A stretch of DNA of 64,000 nucleotides from Erythroxylum novogranatense (taxonomy: Eukaryota; Streptophyta; Magnoliopsida; Malpighiales; Erythroxylaceae), in assembly GCA_029891385.1 (NCBI GenBank), contig CM057228.1:52291783-52355782 (forward strand), in the 5' to 3' direction. Numbering within the stretch: the stretch's first letter is position 1; every line of letters begins with the position of its first letter. Positions 22,545-35,356 of this stretch are shown in pieces. The position numbers and the translations under genes were made by a program. Below the pieces are notes generated by a model. That model saw nothing but the letters and a program-made list of their open reading frames with translations, was not told the origin of the DNA and did not search any database.

Positions 22545-25500
22545 TGTTGGATTCTGATCTCGAAACCGGACCCCAACCGAAAAACGGAAAAGACAAAAAG
22601 CGAAGGTCAAACTCGAAAGTGGGCCGAAACGAAAGCGAAAATGCTGAAGCAAAGCGAACGGAAATGGAAACGCGAAACGAATAATAACGGATTCGAAAGA
22701 ACGAAGCAAAGTAATTCGAATCGAATTCTAAACGAACTGAAACAAACTGAGAGGCAAGACTCCGACATCCGCGAAGAAAAACTTTTTGAAACAGCGTCGC
22801 GTTGGATACCCTAAAAATAACATGGTCCAAACTAATCCGGAATCGGTATAAATTTTTTTGTTCATTCTTATTCCTTTCATTTTTATCAATTTTATCCAAA
22901 TCAAAAAAATTTAATTTCCCATTTGAAAAAATTCAACCATTCTAATCTCACTATCCTTTTCCATAAGCTCAAATCACTCTTAATCATATATATCTTAATC
23001 GCATCTTTAAAACTCTTAATCTTATACTTATTCTAACTTGCCATAAACCGATTTTTATCAAAAATCGGGCAGCATAACGACTGTATTTTGAACAGCCCAA
23101 AAAAATCTGCAAATAGTTCAAATACACTTCTAAATCCCATCCACCAACAAAATTCGTCGGACCTCCTGTCCGGAATCCCATATACAATCAACTCACAATC
23201 ATACTCATAGCACTTCAATAAATCTCAATCCATAACCCAAACATAAATATTTACATTCATAAGAATCAATCTCATTTATATACATCTCAAATCAAAATAC
23301 AAATTCATAATTCAATCTAAACCACTCATATTCATAAACAATCATAACTCGTATCCCAAAATCATACACAAACCCAACTCCATACATTAATTCATAATTC
23401 ATATACATCATGAAACCAAAGTGGCATTCTCAAGCCACGATACTACATCTATTGCAAAAACTGAAATACATAAGAATACATATTTCTCCAAAATACGCAA
23501 CATATGTCTAAACTCTTATTTTTACAAAAATCCTATTGCAACAAAAATACTATTACAAACATAACGGACGAACTGATTTTCTTCCATCCAATCTCCTTCT
23601 TGATTACCTGGAAATGGGGATGAAAGGGGGTGAGCTCGACGGCTCAATGGATAACATATTTATAAAAGAAAAATAAGCAAAAACATTTTTCCAAAACTTT
23701 TGCCATCTTAAAATTTCACAGTCTAAAAACTGGCAAATTTTCTTATTTCTCAAACTTTTCACTTTCCAAATACTTCATAAACAATTTCATAAACTCCTTG
23801 GTTAAAAACTTTTCCACAAATCATTCTTCCAATTTTTTAAATCCTTCACAAATTTTGCACAATTTCAATAACATGAATGCACCACTTAGAAATGCATCAC
23901 ATCTTAAACAAATCAAAACACATTGCACATCAAAATGATTTGGGTCGGTCCAAAACAAAACGTACTGCACATTCCCACATAGCGGTCCTGTGCAGCCATG
24001 AACGGAACGTACTACACCTTCCGGTATCGCGGTCCGGTGTAGCCGTGACTTATGGGAGTCCGAGATCAGAACTCCTGTGCCACTAGCGGGTAGCCGGGAG
24101 AAGGCTTTAAAACAGACAAGTGCACACTTGTCCCACTTATGGGACCAGACCAAACCCACATAACACATAATCAAAAACGAAAAATTGGATTGCCCGAAGG
24201 CACTTTTCGAAATCTTGCTTTTCGTGACATGTCATAATCGAACAGAGAGTCACACAAAACCCATAACCATATTTCAATCATTCAAAAACCAAAGGATTCT
24301 CATACATCAGAATCAAAGAATGCAATACTTTAGAAATTTCCAAATCATTCAAACACAATGAAATCAACCACCTTAGAAAGGAAAAACTTCAAAAACGAAC
24401 TTAAACTATTTACCTTCGAAAAAGTCTTGAAAAACTTTACCTTAATTTCCCTTATGAAGTATAAAGGCTTAGGGCTCAAGCAAAAATCATATTCTTCAAC
24501 TAAAAATGTAATTTCATAACTCTTCACACCGAACACCAAAGTTCGCAAATTTAGTATCAATAAAAAGCTCAAAGAAAACTCTACAACATTCATAAAGAGT
24601 TTAAAAACCCATATGGCCTCTAAGGGAGTTAAGCACTACTTCAAGTTACTACCCATAAAAATGACCCTATGAACAGTAACCGTCTTCTTCCAAACCTCAT
24701 AACTTCTTACTCCAAAACTCAATCACAGAATATTATATACCAATGAAAAGATAAAAACCTACACTACAATCTTCAAGAAGACCCTCTTTTCAAATTCTAA
24801 TTCTAAGCGGGTCAAACAATCAACCAAAGCTGTTGTTCAAACAGTGAAGGTAAACAGTAGCAGCAATTTTCCGAAACTCATAACTTCTTACTCCTAACTC
24901 TAAACATTACATATTATACTTCAATGAAAAGATAAAAAGACATTCTACATCTCTTATGAAGGATGAAACAATCAATGAAGGCCTCAAAGGGGTGAAAAAC
25001 CCTTCCAAAGATACTGCACAAAAACAGTCCAAACAATATGGTAAACCGTAGCTGTTTTATTTCAACTCTTATATCTCCTTACTCCTAAGCCGAAAAATGA
25101 CATATTATACATCTATGAAAAGATAAAAACCTAAACTACAATCTTCCATGAGACCTCCTAATGCAATTCAACCATTAAGGAGTCAAAAGCACAATCGAAT
25201 CTGCTGCCAAATTTGTGAAAAATTTGACAGCACCTCTCCTAAAATATCATCTAGCCAACTTCTTCAATTTCAATCCAAACTCCAATACCTGCACAAAACC
25301 ACTTCAATCTACACCATCCTCAATCTTCCAAGTCCATACTCATCCAACAATCCCATCAATTCACTCAAAATGGCAGCCATACACTCCTAGCATTCTAATC
25401 ATTTCCAAACTATAAGGCAACACATTTGAAAGCAATATATACAAGAATGCTTTACAACTCAAAAACTCAAAGTCACACCACTTTAAATTTACAATGTCTA

Positions 25501-25562
25501 TGCAAATCACATAACACATCCTTTATCATTCAAGAATGCAACAATCTTAGAAAACATTAAAC
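22545..25562 (-). mobile_element. 5' LTR of Gia1, truncated
   Basis: Aligns with 16429-19475 of the partner LTR until the word AAAACATTAA, then changes to LTR-E sequence. About 2.4 kb of the sense start, including the promoter region, is missing. It keeps the hairpin block: HP3 CGGAC (23158-23162)/GTCCG (23168-23172), HP2 TGAGC (23631-23635)/GCTCA (23642-23646), HP1 unit 1 CTGCACA (23965-23971)/TGTGCAG (23989-23995), HP1 unit 2 CTACACC (24012-24018)/GGTGTAG (24036-24042, fully paired here), HP4 AGCC/GGCT (24092-24106), HP5 (24192-24203). Confidence 0.85.
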
Positions 25563-28042
25563 TGTTCAGACTCGAAGGTATCAAACTGTGGACACAGGTT
25601 GTGTCAAATTGTAGCAGCTGCACTGTAACCCTATAAGCATGCTCATCTATCCACCACAAGACAATAGAACAGGCATTGTAACATTTCCTTTGTCCATTTT
25701 TCAATGTCACAATTCTTATATTGACAACTCAGATGATATACATTTCAGGTCATAAAATATGTGTATGTGCTCATACATGAAATTCATAACTTATCACCAT
25801 TAGCAAGGTGTCAACATCACACTTGTATAATCATCCTATACACATATGAGCAATAAATATGCATACAAATCATTTATGTACTAGTCAGTTTTTTTTGGAA
25901 TGCATTATGCTCAATCTTAAATTCCAATGTTCAATCACCCAATTCACATATGATAAGTCCTATTTCAATTATTTTTATTTGTTTGAAAAGTTTCATTTAA
26001 ATTCATAAAGGTTCGGATAATATGTAGTAGAAATCGGAAACAAAAATAATGCCACAGTCATGACAGACACTCTCTCCATTCATACAACTACTTTTTCCTT
26101 AATATTCATATAAAAAGATCAAAAATGGTTTCCAAGTCTTATAGAAATTTTTTCCTCTATATCTATAGTTTCTATAGCACCAATAATCAGACCATTTGGA
26201 CTTCTAAATCATGAGACATAGGCAAAATATCACAAGCTGCTCCAAAATAGGGGAACCATTAGGTTACATTTTTTTAATCTCAATTTTGAAGTTCATAGAG
26301 CAAGAATTAAGTCAACTTTCCTTTTATAGATATTTATCTCTATCTTAGGTTTCATATGCAACTAAAATCACACAATTTTGTGGTTTGTAGGCTGATTTAT
26401 GACTCAAACAATGTGACTAACTCAAACAAACCCTAGACAAAATTCCACTACACGATACTCTCTTGTCATATATAACCAAATTCATGCAAAGCAACACCAA
26501 AATAACACCAAAGAAACATCCCAGCAATAATTACACATCCAAATGAATCTTTATATCCATTCAATCACACATAAATATAGAATTCAACTAATTTAAGTCC
26601 CAAACCTCAAAATTGAAAAAGTAGGTCTTCCATTGCCTTTCCTTCCCTTCCTCTTTGGATATGCTTGACTCACCAACTAGAAACACCACTAATATACCTC
26701 TCAATTCCACTTACAACCATATAATTTCGTTCCTTCATAAGCAAAGTAAGAAGAGATAAAGGTGAAGAGAAAATCCCTAACTTTTACCTTGATTTCCACA
26801 TAAGATTGTCTTGATTTCTTATATGAAAAATGAAGGGATGAAGAAAGTGAAATGCAGAGGAGCAAAATCTAAACTTAGAACCCCCAAAATGTTGTTCATC
26901 TACCCTCTCCATATACCCATTCCAAAACTTTGAAGACTCATACATATGATTAATTCCTATTGGATACATATGCTTTGTTATTATGTGTTAACTTTGGAAA
27001 AATTGAATGTTGGTCCTTCTTCTTCCTTTACTTCCCACATTGGTGTTGGAACCCGATCCGGGAACCGGATCCCAACCGAAAAATAGGAACGGATACGAAG
27101 AACGAGGCAAATTCCAATTGGATAAATTGAATTCGATACCGACAAACAAAGCGAAAGCGAAAGAAAAACGAATGCAAATCGAATACAGAATCGAAAGAAG
27201 CAAATCGGGACGGTTACCATCAAAGGCGCAACAGAGACGGATCGAATTCAAACTTAAAATCAAAGTATACAAATGAAGCCAAATCAAATAGCATAACAAA
27301 TGTCCAACATCCATGAATACAATACAAAGACAACAATGATTGCGTTGGAAACCTAGACTAAGACATATCCGAAATCCGGTATAAATTTTTTTTCTTTCTT
27401 TCTTTTTCTTATAACCATTTTTACTCAAACTTATGCAAATCATACAATTTCCTTTTTCTTGGAAATTTATTAATTTCATAATCTCACTCAAATCATAACA
27501 AACTTCTTAACATTTATACCAATCTCATAAATCCATCTTTCATACATCTAAATTTTATTTTTATTCATTTTCAATTTATCTAACAAAATTTCGGCAGCAT
27601 AACGGCTGCCTTTGACCTAACCCAAAACCTGCAAATCGTTCAAAATATACTTCTAAATGCCCAATCAATCATACAATCATCAAAATCAACTGGACCCTCC
27701 GTCTGGAATCTCGGCAGAAACAAATGCAATCTTAGTTCTAAACACTTCAATCATTCTTATACATAACCATAACTCATCATCATACACAAACTTTGAACCG
27801 CAACTCAACATATAAATCCATAATTTACTTACATCAACACAATATACACAATTTCATACTCTCATACATCAAGTCATAATCCTCATACATTCTGAAATAC
27901 ATGCTCGAAATACATCATAATAAACAATATTAATATCCAAATCTCCATTCACACAAAAATACAGATGATGCAAAATTGAACTTGACGCTCTTTCATCCGA
28001 TCTCCTGCTCGAATACTCGGAGATTGGGGATGAAAGGGGGGT

Positions 28043-28439
28043 GAGCTCGAAAGCTCGTGGATAACACATTTATAAATTGAAAAATAAGCAGAAATCATTT
28101 TTCATAAGCGTTTTGCCAAAAGGACTAATTTTTCAAACTTTGTAACTTATGAAATAGTTTCCTCAAACCTTTCAATTTTTCAAACTTTTCATATAAATCC
28201 CACTTTTTCATTTCTCAATTTTAAACATGAATGCAGCACACAAAAACAAAGCAAAAGCACGTAACATATCAAATGGTCTAGTTCGGTCTGAAACAGAACG
28301 TACTGCACATTCCCGCATAGCGGTCCTGTGCAGCCGTGAATAGAACGTACTACACTTTTCCTCATAGCGGTCCAGTATAGCCGTGAAGGGAGTCCGAAAT
28401 CGGAGCTCCATGCCACTAGCGGACAGCCGGGAGAAGGCT
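28043..28439 (-). other. Structured leader block in F
   Basis: HP2: GAGCT (28043-28047)-CGAA-AGCTC (28052-28056), a UUCG loop on the sense strand. HP1 unit 1: CTGCACA (28303-28309)/TGTGCAG (28327-28333), inner CCGC/GCGG. HP1 unit 2: CTACACT (28350-28356)/AGTATAG (28374-28380), one mismatch. HP4: AGCC (28425-28428)/GGCT (28436-28439). A partial HP5 lies near 28520. Confidence 0.65.
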
Positions 28440-30364
28440 ATAAACGAATAGAGACAGTGCACTGACTCACAAGGGACCTAACCAAACCCACTTAATCACA
28501 TAATTCACACTTGAAAACGGATTGCTCGAAGGCACATTGTGAAACTTTATTTTCACACATTCACATAATGCATACAATTCAATCACTACAATCCATTCAA
28601 TCAATTCAATCAATTCAACAATTTTGCATAATTTATCAATGCATACACAATAAATGAATTTTTCAGAAATTTCTACCGAATTCATTAAATCATTTGAAAA
28701 CAATGAATTTAAACTTCAGATCGATTTCTCAAAATCATTCGAAATCATATTTTCAAACATTAATCAACATTGTTTTCAAACATTTACAAAAACAATAATT
28801 TATCAAAAAATCCAATTTTTCTGCTTTCTTTAAATTTTTCAAAATTGCTTTCTTTAAATTTTCAGAATTGCATGTATAGCTTACAAATCAAAATATAAAT
28901 ATGCTACCCACCTCGAATTAATGCGAAAAACTTGTTCCAAGCTCCAAATTGACCAATTCATAATCATCATATTTCCAAGCTTTCTAAATCATAAATTTCC
29001 AAAAGCCTTAATTTCCAAAATTGGCCTAAACCAATCCACCCAAATTCAATATCATAAATTCCATAATCTTCAAAATTAATATCATATTCCACAAACCCAT
29101 ACAGTTGTTTATAATTCTATACCAATAATTCACAAAATTCTCAAACACAAAATTAAGCCCAAACCTTAAACAAATTTCCATCCAAAATTAAACATAACCT
29201 ATGGCATAAATATCAAAATCGACTTCATAAATCACAAACCCAAGTTAATTTCCATGTTTCTAAACCAAAAACTCATCAAAAACTCAAAATCCAAAATTTT
29301 CCCTGACCTCTTTCTCCTTCTATTTTCGGATTTCTTGGTTCCCAAAGTAGGCTTTCTCCATTTTCCATCCTTTTTCCTTGAAAACAACTCAAAATTCAAG
29401 CTAAAAGTCCCATAAATTTCGAAAATTTTACTTTCTCTCTCTTCTTCCACCATAGCCGAATCTTCTCCATTCTTCGCCTCTTTTATTTCTCTTCTCCTTT
29501 TGTTCTAATTTTCCAGCCAACTTTGTGGCTGCTCATTGCTTTTTATTTCACCCAAAACAACAGCCCCTTGTCTTATGTAAGCCTTGTCATTAAATGAGGG
29601 TTAAATGACCCTTTTGCCCTTGCACTTTACTAATTTCATGCTTACTTTAGGATCTGATTTGCACTATCAATTTGAAGTAATTTGTCAAAACTTCCTTCTA
29701 GAGAAAAGTTCCTCTATGTCTTAATTTCATAATGCCACAAGAATCATCCAATTCAGAGCACTATATCAAAAGTTATGCTCAAAACATTTCCGACATGTTC
29801 ATATTCTAACACATTTTCCATGTACGATTATTTCCATCCAGAAATTCACATTATTCATCACAAAATTGAAACTCGATGTCTTCATAACAATTGTATCTCT
29901 ATTTATCTAGTTTAATTCAAATCAAGAATTGCCTCATTTCGATTACCAGAGCAAACGTTATGCCCAATATACTTTCAGATGTTCTTAACCCAAAAACTGC
30001 ACACTAATCTGAACTTCCATTCATAAATTGAAAATCTTAGGGGCAAAATTGAAATTTACTTTATTCATATGACTTTTAGCCCCATGTCTTAATTTTATTT
30101 CGCCTCAAGAATCACTTCGATTGGATCACCACAGATCCTGAATTTCGCAAAATACTGAATCATGTTCAGAAAATGAATCAATTCACTTTGATTAAATTAA
30201 TCACCATTAATTTAATCTCATAAAATTACAAATTTCCCATGAAGATGTAGGGAATTGTCTTAGGAATCCAACGCTTCAAGAATCAACTCAATCGGATGTC
30301 GGACGGAAACAATATAAGCAAAAGATTGAACGAAGGTTGGAATGAAGGAGGAATTAACAAAAGA

Positions 30365-30570
30365 ATTCAAAACGGCGTCGTATAGCACGCGGGAAAAACG
30401 GCATCGCACAAGAAGAAAACGGCGCGCGCAGAGGAGAGGAAAATATGAAACGACGTCGCGGCAGAGGAGGCAGAAACGACATCGTTATGGAGCGCGCGCA
30501 CACGTGCAGGGCGAGGGCTCACTCGCCCTCGCGAGGCGATGCCTCGCCCTAGCGACGGCGATACGTCATA
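30365..30570. other. GC-rich, CpG-dense island in F U3
   Basis: Rich in CGGCGTCG, GCGCGCG and ACGACGTCGCGG words. It includes two adjacent perfect stems: AGGGCGAG (30508-30515)/CTCGCCCT (30522-30529) and GCGAGGC (30531-30537)/GCCTCGC (30541-30547). Abruptly bounded by AT-rich LTR sequence. The Arg-rich frames it creates on both strands are not supported as genes. Confidence 0.8.
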
Positions 30571-31913
30571 TTCTTTTTCTTTCTTTCTTTTTTTTTCCAC
30601 ATGAAAATCCGAAACTTTCAAAATTCATAACTCTTAATCCCGAACTCCAATTTTGACAAACTTAGTCTCTATAGAAAGCTTGAAGGAAGCTCTACATCTT
30701 CCACGAAGGACATAAAAATCAAATTGACCTCTAAGGAAGTCCATTTTTCAATCAAAACTTCTGACCTCTAATAATCATGCTAAAATCATAACAGAGACTT
30801 GTAAAAATCATAACTTATTATTCCTTAATCGAAAAATTCTATACTTTATACCAAAATAAAGATCAAATCAAATCCTTCAACTTTCATTAATAACTCCAAG
30901 GCTAAATTAACCTCTAACTAGGTAAATTTTCCAGTCAAAGCTTTAGTCATAACATAAGTCAACCTATAACACAACTGAACTTTGACTGATCATAACTTTT
31001 ACTCCCGATATCAAAAAATTGCAAATTTTATGGCTACAGAAAACTCTCAACATAATCTACAAGTTTCATGTAGATCATTTTCTCAAATTATGCCTAAATC
31101 AAAAGTCAACTATTAATGGCCAAAAAGTCAAACTTTTCATATTTTCACACTTTTTCTTTTTAGTTCTTGCCATTTAACTTTATTTCAATCAACTCATCCA
31201 CTTTTTCATATTTCTTATTTTCACTTAAAAATCGGGGTCCAACAATTGGCCTATGATCTTATAAATTAATTTCATTCCCATATGTCTTAATTTTGTAATG
31301 TAATAATTTCATCCAATTTGGTTAATTATTCAAGGAATTACACCCAAAACACTACAGGATATTTAAAAATAAGGATAGTATCTAGAGCTTAACTTCAAAA
31401 CAGAATTCAAAACTCTTAGAGGTAGAATCAGATTTCAATTCCTTCATGAAAGTTTTAAAACTATGTCTCCAGTTTAAGCTCCAATTGCAATTATCCAATT
31501 TAGAGGTCTAGAAGTCAAGATATAGCCAAATTATAGAAAAATGTTCAGTGGAACCTATCCATTTAATAAGGTACACATGCCAAATCAACTAACTTCGGTC
31601 TTATCATGCAAGAGCAACATAAAAACACATCCAATTTATCTAATAAAAAATCATAAGCAACTGGGATACTTCTTCTACCAATTCCCCTCACATAAAATTT
31701 ATAAATGCAAGCAACATATCAAAAATTCCCATACATATTTCACATCTAAGTATGTATGTCCATGCCAAAATGAAAAAATTACCCATTAACCCATGTCTTT
31801 TACATTATGTACCATAACGTCTTTTACTAAGATGCACTTAATTCATTATGTTCACTTCTTAACACACCCTATACATGCTATAATACTTCCAAGGTATATG
31901 TTAGGGCATTACA

Positions 31914-33170
31914 AACCAAGACAATGAAAAAGAAGAATGCAAGTGAGTTGAGTATCTGAGAGCAAGACAAGATTACGATGAGCTATGGGGAGTGAAGAAG
32001 ACTAACAGTGAAGAAATCAAAAGAGTGACCATGTTAGATAGTTACTATTCATCTCATTATGTTGTCCTCACACAGTGTTTCGCTTGCTCTCATCCCTCTC
32101 ACTTGTTAACTATGTTTTGCTCTTAGTATTTCACTCATGCTCACACTCATGGTGTTTCTCCAGATGCTTTCATGATGCTTCGTAAGACACTATCATAGTG
32201 ATTACCTGTTATTGATCTAGATTTAGCTTAAAACCATCTTTTATAGAGACATAATTGGTATAAATCAAATGTGATCCAAATGCTATAGAAGTATGTTCAA
32301 TTAAATGGATTACTAAATGAAGATCCCATTATACACATCAGTAATTTTTAGAAATTTTGACACTTTTAAGAATAACATGGCCACTTAAGATGTAATAAGG
32401 TTAAGTTTGTTTACATTTTCATTAAGGGATCAACACTAGCAATTGTTAAAGGCTTTACCTACAATATTAGTCATAAAATAGGGAACTTTTACATAGAAGT
32501 TTTTCACAAAATATTTCCCATGATGAAAGATAGCAAATTTGAGAAACAAAATCTCTTTTTATTCATAATTTCATAATGAAGCTCAATATGAGTTATGAGA
32601 GAGACGTAAATATTTGTTGAGGAAGTGTCCATATCAAGACCTACCTATATAAATGTAAGTTCAGACCTTTATGGTTTAATAAACTTAATAAGGCAAAACA
32701 AAACCTACTTATGGGATGAAAAAAAAAATCAAATTTGGTAAGTAAAATTCCCACCTAATCTTAGTATACTAAATATGGAAGAGGAAAATAAAGACTTTTT
32801 AAGCTTAAGTAGGTCTTTTCTTACAATAATCAATGCAATAATAAGTGATATGGAAGGTAAATTCACATTTGGCTTTGGAGATTAAAATTTTTTCCTCTTA
32901 ATCTTATATGAAAAATAATAAATTTATGGCTAATGATTAATCTAGCCAAATCTTGAAAGAAAGCAAAAAAAAAGGATAGAAGGATAAGGCCTACAAAGAA
33001 AAAACTAATATGCACACTAAAATAAAGCAGACAAGAATGATAATAGGATAAGGCCTATCTAGCACTCTCCAAAATTATGAAGGAGAGGACATAAGGACAT
33101 TGCTTTGATAATTAATCATAATGTTCCACTAGAGTATTAGAAATTGGATGGTTTGATCTTTCTTGCTAAC
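31914..33170. other. Unassigned AT-rich stretch
   Basis: About 1.26 kb between LTR-E and the truncated Gia2 LTR. It matches nothing else I recognise in the window, has no long open frame, and shows only a short direct repeat GGATAAGGCCTA (near 32979 and 33047). It could be old host DNA, a filler from a double-strand-break repair, or an unrecognised element. Confidence 0.5.
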
Positions 33171-35356
33171 TCAGTTGGAAAAATCGAAATCCCTAGGTTT
33201 CCTCTCTTTTTCTCTTTCCCTTTCTCCACCGAAATGCTCCTCCCTTCTTTCTCTTTTCTTATTTTGTTCATTCTCTTCAAACTTTCGGGTTTCAACTCAT
33301 AAAAACGATAGCCTCTCTTGTTTTAGGATGCCATGTCATTTAATGAATGGCTAATGACCTCCTTGCCCCTCCATGAAAGCCTTGTAACATAAGTTCTTAA
33401 GTAGACTTCCAAAATTGCCCTTAAACTTTATCCTCATTAATGCTTATTTTAGGACATTTTTCTCACTATCCAATTGAAGGAATTTGCCAAAAATTCCTTC
33501 TAGAGAAATGTTCCTCTTGTCTTAATTTCATAACTCCACCAAAATCATCCAATTTGGAGTACTACATCAAAAGTTATGCTCAATATATTTTAGACTTGTC
33601 TTATGCTAACACATTTTTCAGCACATTATTTTCATCCTAAAATTGACATTCTTAAAGACAAAAATTGAAACTCGATTTCTTCATAAAAATTGAAACTCTA
33701 TTTCTCTAGTTTAATCCAAAGCAAGAATCACCTCATTTGGATTACTAGAGCAAAAGTTATGGCCAAAATACTTTCAGATCTTTACTAATTCCAGACTGAA
33801 CACTAATCCAAACTTCAAGTCAGAAATTGAAAATCTTAGGGGCTAAATTGAATTTCAATTTCTTCATATGACTTGTATCCCCATGTCTTAATTTTATTTT
33901 GCCTCAAGAATCACTTACATCGGATCTCCAAAGATCCCAAATTTCACAAAATACTGAACCATGTTCAGAATATTTCATAACTCACTTTGATTCAATTAAT
34001 TATCCTCAATTTAATCTCATAAAATCACAAATTTCTCCTAAGGATGTAAATAATTGTCTTAGGAATCCAACGCTTCGAAAACCAAGTCAATCGGATGTCG
34101 GACGGAAAAGATATAAGCAAAAAGTTGCAAAAGGGTCGGATTTGGAAGGAAGAAGCAAAATGTGAAGCAAGCAGAAACGACATCATAGAACAAAATTTTT
34201 TCAAAATTCATAACTATTGATTCTGAACTCCAAATTTGACAAATTTGGTATCAAAAGAAAGCTTAAAGTAAGCTCTACAACTTCCTTGCAGAACATAAAA
34301 ATCAATTATGTTGCTAAAGGGGTCAATTGTTAATAAAAAATTCTGCCAAATTTGAAATTGACCTACACAATGCTCGAAGTTTGAAAAATCATATCTTTTA
34401 ACACCAAAGCCTAAAAATGTCACATTTTACCTCATTGAAAAGATATAGAGATGATTTACAACTTTTATTAAGGGAGAAAAAATCAATTCAGTCATTTAAA
34501 GAGGTAAAAACACTCTCAAAGTTACTGCCTATATAAAAACCAATGGAACAGTAAACTTGCCAAATGAATAGTAACTGCTTTCTTTCTAACCTTATAACTT
34601 TTTGCTCCTAACTCTAATAATTGAAAATTATACATCAATGGAAAGATAGAAAGATAATATACATTCTCTATGAAGGATGTAAAAACCAAATCAGTCTCTA
34701 AAGGGATGAAAAATCCTTCCAAAGGTTCTGCACAAATCTACCAAATGAACAGTAACTGAACTAGGTCTAACCCCCATAAGTTTTTACTCCTAACTCCAAA
34801 TAAGGCACATTATATACCATTAGAAAGCTCTAAACATGTGCTAAATTCTTCAAGAAAACCTCTTAATCCAATTCAAGCTCTAAGAGGGTCAAAAACACAA
34901 ACAAAATTTCTGCCAAATACTTGTCAACCCAAACCAAAACAAAACAAATACAGAACTTTGACCGTTCATAACTTTAACTCCCGATATCGAAAAATATCAA
35001 ACTTTATGGCGACAGAAAGCTCTCAACATAAGCTATAAGTTTCGTGTAGATCATTTTCTCAAATTTTGCCTAAATCAAAAAGTCAACTCTCAATGGCCAA
35101 AAAGTCAAACTTTTCATATTTTCAAACTTTTTCTCTTTATTTTTTGATTTTCAACTTAATTTTTAATTTCTCATTCACTTAAACTTGTATAATCTATACA
35201 AATCTATTCAAATCTCAAAGTCATCATAATCAATCAATTCCTTTTCTCATCAATTTTTTTGAAACATAAACACATCTATTACCAACTTCATATACAAACT
35301 TACTTATTTCATACTTTTTATATTTCTAAAATTCACTTAAAGATTAGGGTCCAACA
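33171..35356 (-). mobile_element. 3' LTR of Gia2, truncated
   Basis: The right edge is the LTR start (AGGGTCCAACA on +) directly beside a PPT. Homology to Gia0 and more distantly to Gia1 runs left to about 33171 (CGAAATCCCTAGG), close to the expected transcription start, and then stops. So U3 is kept and the leader with its hairpins is lost. Many differences from Gia1 indicate an older copy. Confidence 0.8.

Larger units (their letters stand above)
16429..25562 (-). mobile_element. Gia1: non-autonomous giant-LTR retrotransposon
   Basis: Minus-strand element: 3' LTR 16429-21881 (5453 bp), internal 21882-22544 (663 bp), 5' LTR from 22545, cut at about 25562 by LTR-E. The two LTRs align base for base over about 3 kb with scattered differences, so insertion is fairly recent compared with the other Gia copies. 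The internal region has a PPT and a PBS but no coding frame. Such an element depends on proteins made elsewhere; Tek-type elements share its PBS and PPT context. Confidence 0.85.
27044..31244 (-). mobile_element. F: solo Gia-type LTR (4201 bp)
   Basis: Flanked by a perfect duplication ATTGG (27039-27043 and 31245-31249). Ends TGTTGGAACCCGATCC and ATCGGGGTCCAACA match Gia LTR ends, but there is no PBS or PPT beside it, so it is a solo LTR. In sense order it has a CpG island (30570-30365), a weak TATA (near 29480), the donor-like motif (28905-28914) and the hairpin block. Confidence 0.92.
25563..31913 (-). mobile_element. LTR-E: solo or truncated LTR of another family, split by F
   Basis: Two pieces, 25563-27043 and 31250-31913, become continuous when F and one duplication copy are removed; total about 2.1 kb. 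The right end on the minus strand is TGTAATGCCCTAACA, a typical LTR start; the left end TGTTCAGAC would give a ...TGAACA end. Flanks TAAAC and AACCA do not form a clear duplication, and the Gia1 LTR does not resume to the right, so a deletion or truncation is involved. No hairpin block and no coding sequence seen. Confidence 0.5.

Noticed and set aside
16903..23218. The same 60-117 codon frames present twice (near 17 and 23 kb)
   Set aside because: They recur only because the two Gia1 LTRs are copies of each other; their stems and repeats explain the conservation, and diverged LTRs do not keep the frames.
30342..30656. Open frames of 84-104 codons in solo LTR F
   Set aside because: They again lie in a GC-rich island within an LTR; Arg-rich, no motif, and the related LTRs lack them.
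13384..35038. Similar frames in Gia0 and Gia2 LTRs (for example MLQSSRRPLNPIQAL and MLNSSRKPLNPIQAL)
   Set aside because: Homologous noncoding U3; the antisense frame happens to stay open over a short length, and Gia1 and Gia3 do not keep it.
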